NCBI GenBank assembly: GCA_009845425.1 | Contig: VXZQ01000009.1 | Location: 227,714 to 291,713, forward strand | Direction: 5' to 3' | DNA from: Holophagales bacterium | GTDB taxonomy: Bacteria; Acidobacteriota; Thermoanaerobaculia; Multivoradales; Multivoraceae | Length of the DNA: 64,000 nucleotides | Part shown: positions 31,720-39,194 of the stretch, one piece after another | Layout of the letters: the number at the start of each line of letters is the position of its first letter | Numbering within the stretch: the stretch's first letter is position 1 | Program-made: the position numbers and the translations under genes | Notes under the pieces: generated by a model | Told to the model about the DNA's origin: nothing | The model's database searches: none | The model's input: the letters and a program-made list of their open reading frames with translations, nothing else

Positions 31720-34230
31720 GGCGAAGCGCACCGCGGTCCTGTACGTAGCCCCCACGGGTTCACCGTTCTCCATCGCCGGCCGGAAGACGGCCCGTCTCAT
31801 CGCCGCGACGGCGTTCTCGGTCAGGCCGTGGGGCAACCGTTCGAGCACCTCGACACCGACGACGCAACCTTCCTCGTCGATGGTGACGCCGAGGCCGACG
31901 ACGCCCTCGACGCCGGCTTGTATCGCTTCGTCGGTGTACTCGTGGGCGACCTGGTAGATCATCTCGCCCGGCCTGCGGTCCGGGTTGGCGACGGCGTCTG
32001 CCGCGCCCCGGGAGTGGCAGACCAGGATCCTCGCCCGGTCGGGGATCGGCCCTTCCGGCGAGATTGCCAGGATGCTTCTGGCCTCGGCGACGCCCTCATC
32101 GGGCCTGCCCGAGTCGGCCAGCAGCCTGGCAAGGCTGTACCGCGGCGCCTGGGACGCCTCGTCGTCCATGACGGCGATCACGCGGCGGAACGCCTCCTCG
32201 GCCTCGACCACGTCCTGCTCCGTGCGATCGGGTTTGTCGAAGAGCGCCACGCCGAGGGCATTCCAGGCCCGCGTTCGTAAACGGATGTCGTCCGTCAACT
32301 CCAGCGCCCGGCGGGCGGCGTCGGCCATCGCTTCGAGTTCGGAGCGCTGGTAGTGGGTCGCCGCCTCGGCTAGCCACCACTCGGGCGTGTCGGACGGGGG
32401 CGGCGCTTCGGTGACCACGGCGGGGGCATCGACCGCAGCCGGGGCGTTGCCGGCGTCCAGGTCGAAGGTGACGACGGAGGTCGTGGCGGCGAGATCGTCG
32501 CGCACGCCGACCGCGACGCGATGCGGCCCGGGCGCGGTCACCACGTCGACCGCGAACGGCCACGAAAGTTCCCGGGCGTCCTCGATCTCGCCCTCCTTCA
32601 CCAGGACGGGAACGGGATGCTCCGTCACCTCGGAAACGCGCCCCTCCCCGTCGATCACCTGGACCCACAGGCGGACCCTCGCCTCGTGACCGTCGGCGAC
32701 CGGGGCCAGGGTCAGCGGGCCGATCGGGATCGCGACCAGCATCCTCGACTGGATGTCGCCGCTCTCGAGTTCGGCCTCGCTGCCCGCGCCGCGGACCGGC
32801 GCGATCCGGACCGCCATCGGGTTGGCGGCCTCTTCCATCGAAAGAGCCGCCAGCGTCAGGTCCGCCATCTCGGCCGAGACCGACTTGTCGATGTAGCTGT
32901 CGCGGTGGCGGATCGACAGGCGTCCGCGGTGGCGCCGCTTTGCCTCATCGGTCAGTTCGACCTCGATCCGGTGGGTGCTTCCCCGCTCGATGTGCGTCGC
33001 CGAGTAGCCGAGCGAGTAACGGTTCTGAAGGTCGCTCGCGATGCGGTCGAAGCCGCCCGCGAAGTTCCGCGTGTTGACGATCGCCCGGCCGCCGGTGCGG
33101 TCGGCCAGGCGGAGCAGCGGCTCCTCGAGGTTGTTGGCGCGGGTGAACTCGATGCTGGTGGAGAAGCGGAGGTCCGCGGCGTTCATGCCGCTGACGCGCG
33201 CGCCGGCGGCGGCGACGCTGTGGAAGGTCACGCCGTTCGCGTTGGCGAGCGAGGCGAGCTCGTCGAATCGCCGTGACAGGTCGTACTGGTAGGCCTCGAG
33301 GGAGGCGGCCTCCGTGTCGATGCTCCTTGGTGTGCTGCCGAGCCTTGCGTCGGGGAAGGGCCCCCGGGGGGTGCCGCGCCACCGCCCGCGCCGATCCTGG
33401 AACCTCTCCTCGAGCGCCCGGAACAGATCCTCCGCCGGCCGCATGGGCAGCCCGTTGCTGATGTACAGAATGGCCTTGCGCCCCGGCAGGCCCGCCATCG
33501 TCCGGATCGCGTTCTCCAGGTTCACGATCGAGCCGTCGACCTCGTTCCTGATCATTGCGGCGAAGTCGCGAATGAGCTCCATCACCGCGTTGATGCGCGC
33601 CTCGACCCAGTCGTCGTCGAGCTCGCGCAGGATGTCGAGACGCTGCGACTCGATGCGGTCGCGGCTGCCGACGACCCTCGCGACCTGGTGGGTCGCCTCC
33701 GCGACGCGCCAGGCCTCGGTGGTGAACGGGAGCGCGACTTCGTATCTGCCCGAATCGTAGACGGCGAGCATCGCGCGGTCGTACGGGCTGAGCTGAGCGC
33801 TGAGGAAGTTGCGCAGGAAGGGCAGCAGCCGGTTGCGGTCCGTCGGCGTCAAGTTGTTGTTGTCGATGTAGACCATCAGGCTCAGCCGGTGCTCCGGCGG
33901 CGGCGGCTCGGCCGGGACGAACCGGTCCAGGTCGGTCTGCCGGGGTTGGCGGTCCCGGAAAGAGGATGCCGCCCGGTCCCGCGCGGTCGCGTCCAGGCCG
34001 TCCGTGAACTCGAAGAAGTTCGACAGCTCCACCGGGCGGCCGTCCTCCCGCACCTCGAAGTCGCCGGCCGTCAGGCCCGTCACCGGATTGCCGTCGCGGT
34101 CGGTGACCCAGACGTCGACGTTGACGACGCGGACGTCGATCGTCTCGCCGAAGGTCTCGGGCGCGGGCTGCGCGCTGACGCTAGTCGAGCACAGCAGGAA
34201 GAGCGTTGCGACGGTGGCAGGACGTTTCAT
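31699..34230 (-). CDS. Exported VWFA-related protein with TPR-like and TonB C-terminal domains
   Basis: About 843 residues from the ATG at 34230, which gives the signal 'ATVATLFLLCSTSVSAQ'; the track ORF runs upstream through repeat R3. 'VDVWVTDRDGNPVTGLTAGD' (Ig-like segment) and 'LSLMVYIDNNNLTPTDRNRL' mark the acidobacterial-type VWFA domain, whose MIDAS motif is degenerate. A TPR-like helical stretch lies at about 650-750 ('AATHYQRSELEAMADAARRA'). The C-terminal 85 residues resemble the TonB box-binding domain ('VEGVVGLGVTIDEEGCVVGV', 'NAVAAMRRAVFRPAMENGEP'). This fusion suggests an envelope protein that engages TonB-type transport or protein complexes. Confidence 0.78.
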   Translation of the reverse strand: MKRPATVATLFLLCSTSVSAQPAPETFGETIDVRVVNVDVWVTDRDGNPVTGLTAGDFEVREDGRPVELSNFFEFTDGLDATARDRAASSFRDRQPRQTDLDRFVPAEPPPPEHRLSLMVYIDNNNLTPTDRNRLLPFLRNFLSAQLSPYDRAMLAVYDSGRYEVALPFTTEAWRVAEATHQVARVVGSRDRIESQRLDILRELDDDWVEARINAVMELIRDFAAMIRNEVDGSIVNLENAIRTMAGLPGRKAILYISNGLPMRPAEDLFRALEERFQDRRGRWRGTPRGPFPDARLGSTPRSIDTEAASLEAYQYDLSRRFDELASLANANGVTFHSVAAAGARVSGMNAADLRFSTSIEFTRANNLEEPLLRLADRTGGRAIVNTRNFAGGFDRIASDLQNRYSLGYSATHIERGSTHRIEVELTDEAKRRHRGRLSIRHRDSYIDKSVSAEMADLTLAALSMEEAANPMAVRIAPVRGAGSEAELESGDIQSRMLVAIPIGPLTLAPVADGHEARVRLWVQVIDGEGRVSEVTEHPVPVLVKEGEIEDARELSWPFAVDVVTAPGPHRVAVGVRDDLAATTSVVTFDLDAGNAPAAVDAPAVVTEAPPPSDTPEWWLAEAATHYQRSELEAMADAARRALELTDDIRLRTRAWNALGVALFDKPDRTEQDVVEAEEAFRRVIAVMDDEASQAPRYSLARLLADSGRPDEGVAEARSILAISPEGPIPDRARILVCHSRGAADAVANPDRRPGEMIYQVAHEYTDEAIQAGVEGVVGLGVTIDEEGCVVGVEVLERLPHGLTENAVAAMRRAVFRPAMENGEPVGATYRTAVRFALDAEER

Positions 34231-34258
34231 CCTGGGCAAAGCGTATCTCTGGGTCGTC

Positions 34259-34411
34259 GGTGCGCCGGCCTTCTGGCCGGCTGCCGCCGGAGGCGGCCCA
34301 GGTAGCGCGCCGGCCGGAGGCCGGCTCCGCGTTGTGGCGTTGCTGCCGAAACTCGCGCACGCCGCTTCGCGGCAGCGCGCCTGATGCCGGCCAGAAGGCC
34401 GGCGCACCCAG
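34259..34411. repeat. Dispersed structured repeat, copy R3 (full length)
   Basis: About 153 bases with terminal inverted repeats of 23 bases, each itself a hairpin GCCGGCC-TTCT-GGCCGGC. Inside are GCCGCC-GGA-GGCGGC, GCCGGCC-GGA-GGCCGGC and GCCGC-TTC-GCGGC. It lies between two minus-strand genes, 3 bases or so downstream of the PEP-utilising gene stop and upstream of the VWFA signal peptide. Confidence 0.8.
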
Positions 34412-34415
34412 TGGT

Positions 34416-37232
34416 TCAGTCGTGAAGCGTCACGACTCCCGCGTCGCCGTCGACGCTGATCTCCTGCCCCGGCGTCACGCGCTGAGTGATCGTGCCCGTG
34501 CCGACGACCGCGGGAATGCCGTATTCGCGGGCGACGATCGAGCCGTGGCCGAGGATGCCGCCGATGTCGGTCACGAGACCCGAGGCGTGGGCGAACAGCG
34601 GCGTCCAGGCGGGGTTCGTCATCGGGCAGACGAGAATGGAGCCGGACCGCATCCGGTCGAACTCCGGCGGCGACTTGATCAGGCTCGCGGGCGCGGTGAC
34701 GGTGCCGGGACTCACGGGGACGCCGCGCAGCGTGGGGCTGTTCGGATCATTCCGGGCCTGGGTCTCCTTGAAGGCGATCGACGGATGCTCGCTCGCCTCC
34801 GGCGGCACGGTGCCCGGCGGGTGGAGACGCTTGCGCGCTTCCCGAAGCTCGCGGCGTTCGGCGGCGAGCGCTGCGAGATCGGGCCTCGCCTCGCCGCGCG
34901 CGCGGGCCTCGATCGCCTCGTGGATCTCGTCCGTGACGCAGAAGTAGATGTCGTCCGGCCGCGTGAATGTACCGGCCTCGACCAGGCGCCGCCCCAGCTC
35001 CGCCGCCAGCGGGCGCAGCACGGGCCAGGCGCTGCCTAGGTAGAACATCGTCTCCTCGCGGATCGGGTAGAAGAGGTAGGTGAACCACAGACGGAAGCGG
35101 AACTGCCAGTACTCGAGGCCGTCGAGCAGCTCTTCGATTTCGGCAAGCGCCGTTTCCTTCTTGCGGCGCGCGTCGATGTCGTGCTGCTCGGGGCTGTAGT
35201 CGCGGTTGGCGACCATCGTCTTCAGCGTCGCGAAGAACGCGGTCGGATCCTCGCTCTGCGGCGGTTCGACGAAGTCGAGCGTGTAGCCCTGGTGCCCGAA
35301 GGTCCGGAGGTAGTCGTCGATCGCCTCGAGCGTCGGGCCGCTCGCCGGGTGCTCCTCGAGCGCGGCCATGAGCCGTGAGGCCGGGGTCACCATCACCAGT
35401 TCCCAGAGCGACTCGTCGGCCCGGATGCGCCTGGCGACCTCGTAGATCGCGTCGTTCGCTTCCATCGTCTTCGACTTGAAGCCGCTCAGGAACTGGCCGC
35501 TCGTGAAGTTGTGGTCGGGCAGCGTCTCGCGCAGGAAGCACTGGAGCTGGTCGTCGGTCGACTTGGCGACGCCGAAGGTGTGGCCGGTGTCGTTCGACCA
35601 GTAGTCGCCCTCCGCGATGCCCAGGTCATGGATGCCCTTGAGCAGGGTCTCGTCTGACGCCGCGGCGGGATCGACTTCGCGCCATTCGCCGGTGATCCGG
35701 ACCAGGCGCGGCATCGTCTCCTCCCTCCACTTCCTGAGCACGCCGTCGTTCCACTGGGTGCGATTGAAGGCGATGAAGGTCGGGTTCCTGCTCTCGGGCA
35801 TCGTCACCCGCTGCGCCAGCGACTCGCCGAGCTTCGCCGAGGCCGCCCAGGCGTCGAAGGCGCGGCTGTCCTCGTCGCCGAGCGCATTCCGGAACAGCTT
35901 CAGGTCGTGCTCCGCCATCTCCAGGTTCTCCGCGGGGGAGTCCTTGCGCCGCTCGGCCATGGCGCGTTCGGCGGCCTCCAGCTCGTCCTCGGTCGGCTTC
36001 CTGATCTCCGTGTTGTCGCCGTCCGGGAAGAGCATTTGCCAGTCCCCGCGCTGGTAGGCGAATCCGTGCATCGTGACGAACACCGGACCGCCGCCCACCA
36101 TCATGCTCTTGCCGCCGCGGGCCTTCTCGAGACCCACGGTCAGGTAGAGCTCCTCGAACAGCGGACAGATCGGGTCCGGCATGTTCTCGACGATCTGGCG
36201 GCGCGTCAGGATGCGGGCCGGAGGAGTCGGCACCCACTCGACATCGAGCGGCTGCGGCGGCAGATTCGTGATCGGCCGCGACTGCAGCAGGTAGAGCTTG
36301 CCGGCGGAGATCGCCCACTCGATGTCCTGGGGCACGCCGTCGAACTGCGCCTCGACCTCACCGCCCAGTTCGACGAGCTCGCGGAGGCCCTCCGGCGACA
36401 GGGACGAACTCTCCCGGTCGGCCTCGTCGATCTCTTCGAGCCGCGTGCCCTGGTCGCCGTCCTGGACGATCCGCTGCTCCTTCGTGCCGATGATCGTCTC
36501 GGTGGCTTCGCCGGTCGCGCGGTCGACCACGTAGGTGTCGGGCGTCACCTGGCCGCCGACGACCGCTTCGCCGAGGCCGAAGCTGGCGTTGACGATCGCC
36601 TCGGAGCGCTCGCCCGTGGCCGGATTGGCCGTGAACAGGATGCCCGAGACCTCGGACGGCACCATGATCTGCACGACGACGGCCATCGCGACCTTGCCCT
36701 GGTCGATGCCCATCTGGTGCCGGTAGGCGATCGCGCGGGGCGTCCACAGGGAAGCCCAGCAGTCGCGCACCGCCTGGACGACGGCGTCCTCGCCGCGGAC
36801 GTTCAGGTAGGTGTCCTGCTGGCCGGCGAACGAAGCCTCCGGCAGGTCCTCGGCGTTGGCGGAGGAGCGCACCGCGACCGGCGGGTTCGCGGGCTCGAGG
36901 CCCCGGTAAGCGGCGGCGATCTCTGCGGCCGCCAGGTCGGCGAGAGCCGGTGCGGCCAGGAGATCCTGGATCGCCGCCGACGCCCGGTCGAACGAGACGG
37001 CGCCGTTCAAGAGTTCCGGTCTGGCCAGCTCGACGATCCGCTGCTGCAGACCGTGCGCCGCGACGAAGGACCGGTAGGCGGTCGTCGTGACCTGGAAGCC
37101 GCCCGGCACCGCGAAGCCGGCGTTCGCCGCCCGCGCCAGCGAGCGGCCCTTGCCGCCCAGGAGGTCGAGGTCGTCGTCGCGGGTGTCGAGCGGCCGGACG
37201 AAGGATGCGGCCGTGGCGGAGATCTGGTCCAT
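34416..37232 (-). CDS. PEP/pyruvate-binding phosphotransferase, rifampicin-phosphotransferase-like
   Basis: 938 residues from the ATG at 37232. An N-terminal ATP-grasp-type PEP/pyruvate-binding domain (about 15-320) has 'LGGKGRSLARAANAGFAVPG', 'VAVRSSANAEDLPEASFAGQ' and 'GILFTANPATGERSEAIVNA'. A large helical middle domain (about 340-830) resembles the substrate domain of rifampicin phosphotransferases. The C-terminal swivelling domain holds the phospho-His in 'GGILGHGSIVAREYGIPAVV'. The PEP-synthase C-terminal TIM barrel is missing. Enzymes of this architecture phosphorylate a small-molecule acceptor; the acceptor here is unknown. It follows the SDR gene after 5 bases, in one unit with the diheme protein. 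Confidence 0.82.
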   Translation of the reverse strand: MDQISATAASFVRPLDTRDDDLDLLGGKGRSLARAANAGFAVPGGFQVTTTAYRSFVAAHGLQQRIVELARPELLNGAVSFDRASAAIQDLLAAPALADLAAAEIAAAYRGLEPANPPVAVRSSANAEDLPEASFAGQQDTYLNVRGEDAVVQAVRDCWASLWTPRAIAYRHQMGIDQGKVAMAVVVQIMVPSEVSGILFTANPATGERSEAIVNASFGLGEAVVGGQVTPDTYVVDRATGEATETIIGTKEQRIVQDGDQGTRLEEIDEADRESSSLSPEGLRELVELGGEVEAQFDGVPQDIEWAISAGKLYLLQSRPITNLPPQPLDVEWVPTPPARILTRRQIVENMPDPICPLFEELYLTVGLEKARGGKSMMVGGGPVFVTMHGFAYQRGDWQMLFPDGDNTEIRKPTEDELEAAERAMAERRKDSPAENLEMAEHDLKLFRNALGDEDSRAFDAWAASAKLGESLAQRVTMPESRNPTFIAFNRTQWNDGVLRKWREETMPRLVRITGEWREVDPAAASDETLLKGIHDLGIAEGDYWSNDTGHTFGVAKSTDDQLQCFLRETLPDHNFTSGQFLSGFKSKTMEANDAIYEVARRIRADESLWELVMVTPASRLMAALEEHPASGPTLEAIDDYLRTFGHQGYTLDFVEPPQSEDPTAFFATLKTMVANRDYSPEQHDIDARRKKETALAEIEELLDGLEYWQFRFRLWFTYLFYPIREETMFYLGSAWPVLRPLAAELGRRLVEAGTFTRPDDIYFCVTDEIHEAIEARARGEARPDLAALAAERRELREARKRLHPPGTVPPEASEHPSIAFKETQARNDPNSPTLRGVPVSPGTVTAPASLIKSPPEFDRMRSGSILVCPMTNPAWTPLFAHASGLVTDIGGILGHGSIVAREYGIPAVVGTGTITQRVTPGQEISVDGDAGVVTLHD

Positions 37233-37237
37233 CGAAC

Positions 37238-38014
37238 TCAGTTCCAGAAGCGGTCCAGCCGCGTCCAGGACCGGATCGGGATCACCTCGCCGGTGAGCAG
37301 GTCCGAGGCGGGCGAGGCCAGGAAGAGGCAGAGGTCGGCGACGTCTTCGGGGTCGGGCGGCCGCTCGAGGCGGGGCACGGGCGTGCCGTCCTCCTTCTCG
37401 GCCGGCTGGATGACGCCCCACTTCACCATCGCGGGCGTGGCAATCAGCCCGGGCGCCACGCAGTTGACGCGGATGTTGTGCTTCGCCCACTGGAAGGCCA
37501 GGTTGTTGCTCAGGCTGATCACGCCCGCCTTGGCCGCCGAGTAGTGGAGCATGCCGGGGTGGCCCTTGGTGCCCGCCACCGACGAGATGTTGATGATGTT
37601 GCCGCTCTGCTGCTCGATCATCTGCTTGCCCGCGGCGATGCAGCAGAGCCAGGTGCCGGTCAGGTTCAGGTCGACGATCCGCTGCCACTCGTCGTAGGGC
37701 GTGTCCTCGGGCATGCGCGGCGTCGCGCCGCCGCCGGCGTTGTTGACCATGACGTCGAGCCGCCCGAAGGCGCCGACGGTCTCGGCGATCAGCCCATTCA
37801 CGTCGTCGGGGACGGTGATGTCGCAGCCGACGGCCATGGCGGTGCCGCCGTTCGACTCGATCTCGCCGACGACGCCGTCCAGGTTCTCCTTCTTGCGCGA
37901 TGCGACGACGACCCTGGCGCCGGCCTCGGCGTAGGTCTTCGCGATGCAGGTGCCGATGCCGCCGGCGCCGCCGGTGACGATGGCCACGCGATCGGTCAGG
38001 TCGAGCTTGCTCAT
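37238..38014 (-). CDS. Short-chain dehydrogenase/reductase
   Basis: 258 residues; ATG at 38014 overlaps the stop of the upstream gene (ATGA). Rossmann motif 'VAIVTGGAGGIGTCIAKTYA' (GxxxGxG), 'DVMVNNAGGGATPRM' (NNAG), catalytic Ser in 'NIINISSVAGTKGHPGMLHY' with YSAAK following. 'RPPDPEDVADLCLFLASPAS' is the usual C-terminal region. NAD(P)-dependent oxidoreductase of unknown alcohol/ketone substrate. The very end 'IPIRSWTRLDRFWN' is atypical. It lies between the diheme protein and the PEP-utilising enzyme in one operon. Confidence 0.88.
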   Translation of the reverse strand: MSKLDLTDRVAIVTGGAGGIGTCIAKTYAEAGARVVVASRKKENLDGVVGEIESNGGTAMAVGCDITVPDDVNGLIAETVGAFGRLDVMVNNAGGGATPRMPEDTPYDEWQRIVDLNLTGTWLCCIAAGKQMIEQQSGNIINISSVAGTKGHPGMLHYSAAKAGVISLSNNLAFQWAKHNIRVNCVAPGLIATPAMVKWGVIQPAEKEDGTPVPRLERPPDPEDVADLCLFLASPASDLLTGEVIPIRSWTRLDRFWN

Positions 38015-39063
38015 TCCTTCACACGCCCAGTCGTGATGCCGCCACCCGCGCCGTCCCCAGGCGTTCCGGGAACGATGCGCGCCTCGCAGCCGCCGCCGGG
38101 CGGGATCAGCCAGTCGCAACCCGGCGTGTTCCCCGCGCCGTCGTCGTGGCAGGCGAGCAGCGCCGCGTAGTCGTCCTTCAGGCTCCCCGGCCGGCGCGGC
38201 GGCATGAAGCCGTTCACATGGACCTGGCCGGCCTCCAGCAGCCGGGCCGTCCTGGTCGGCGCCCGGTGGCAGTCGAGACAGGCGTTGCCCTCGATGTACG
38301 GAGTTCTCATGTCCCAGTGCGTTCCGCCGACCACCCAGTAGGGCGCTTCCGGATCCACCCATCCCGGAAGGACGGGCTCGTCGGGATTGGACGGCAGCCT
38401 GGCGCCGTCGATCCAGGGGTCGTGCAGGAACGCGTTGTTCTGGTGGCACTGGACACACTGGACGTTCGGCGGCGGCGGGATGAAGGCCTTGTCGAAGTCG
38501 TCGTGGTCCGGACCGGGCAGCTTCCCGGCCAGCAGGCCCCGTTCGTCCATGTGAAGGTACTCCCTGGCCTGAATCAGGTCGCCCTTCCCGTCGGGCGATT
38601 CGAAGAAGCAGGTGGCGCCGGTCGTCTTGTTGTGGCCGATCATCTGGACGGAGGAGATGCCCCGCTCGAAGAGTTCCCGGCCCGCCGAGCGGCAGAACCA
38701 GACCCAGACGACGTCCTCCAGGGGGCTGCCGTCCGCTGCCTTGCCCTGCACCCTGGCGATCCTCGAGCCGACGTTGCAGTTGCCTTTGAAGTCCGGCGTG
38801 TCGCACTGGCGGGGGCCCGGACTCTCGAAGACCTCCACGCCGTCGACGTGGATCGGGATGCGCACGCCTGCGCCGCAGTCGACGGTCGGCGGCACGCCGA
38901 CGTGCGGCAGGCACATCGCGGCGTACTCGGACGCCGTCTCCGGCATCGTCTGCGCCTTGCCGCCGGGGATGCAGGCGTCCTCGGCTGCCGCCGCTCCGGG
39001 CTGCGCCGCGACCGCGAGAAGCGCGGCCGCGCCGGCCAACCGTGAGATCGCTCGTAGCTCCAT
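38011..39063 (-). CDS. Exported diheme cytochrome-like protein
   Basis: About 350 residues from the ATG at 39063, chosen because GGGAGG stands just upstream and a signal peptide follows ('LAGAAALLAVAAQPGAAAAE'). The track ORF extends 43 residues into the intergenic region. Two c-type heme motifs are present, 'CVQCHQ' and 'CLDCHR', with a further 'LACHDD' that lacks the first Cys. The N-terminal half is rich in Cys ('CIPGGK', 'CLPHVG', 'CGAG', 'CDTP', 'GNCNVG') and may form disulfides. Probably a periplasmic electron-transfer or redox enzyme subunit. First gene of the operon with SDR and PEP-utilising enzyme; divergent from TonB receptor 1. Confidence 0.75.
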   Translation of the reverse strand: MELRAISRLAGAAALLAVAAQPGAAAAEDACIPGGKAQTMPETASEYAAMCLPHVGVPPTVDCGAGVRIPIHVDGVEVFESPGPRQCDTPDFKGNCNVGSRIARVQGKAADGSPLEDVVWVWFCRSAGRELFERGISSVQMIGHNKTTGATCFFESPDGKGDLIQAREYLHMDERGLLAGKLPGPDHDDFDKAFIPPPPNVQCVQCHQNNAFLHDPWIDGARLPSNPDEPVLPGWVDPEAPYWVVGGTHWDMRTPYIEGNACLDCHRAPTRTARLLEAGQVHVNGFMPPRRPGSLKDDYAALLACHDDGAGNTPGCDWLIPPGGGCEARIVPGTPGDGAGGGITTGRVKE

Positions 39064-39103
39064 CCGGTCCTCCCTCGTTCCGGCCGCGAGTGTAGCGAAC
39101 TTG

Positions 39104-39118
39104 TAACAGTGTCTCAAC
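39104..39118 (+). promoter_or_regulatory. Shared dyad motif upstream of TonB receptor 1
   Basis: TTGTAACA-G-TGTCTCAA is an imperfect 17-base dyad. It matches the sites at 31003 and 59063 and lies in the divergent region between the diheme protein and TonB receptor 1. Downstream, TTGCCG (39128-39133), 16 bases, then TATCAT form a fair sigma-70-like promoter for the receptor. Confidence 0.5.
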
Positions 39119-39194
39119 TTGGACGACCTTGCCGCGAAGGTGCAACGCTGTATCATGTTTTGCGTACCCTTCAAGAATGTCCGAGGAGGCAAGC

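Noticed and set aside
34416-37688. Longer 1090-residue form of the PEP-utilising protein
   Set aside because: The extra N-terminus overlaps the SDR gene in another frame; the ATG at 37232 starts at the family's normal N-terminus.
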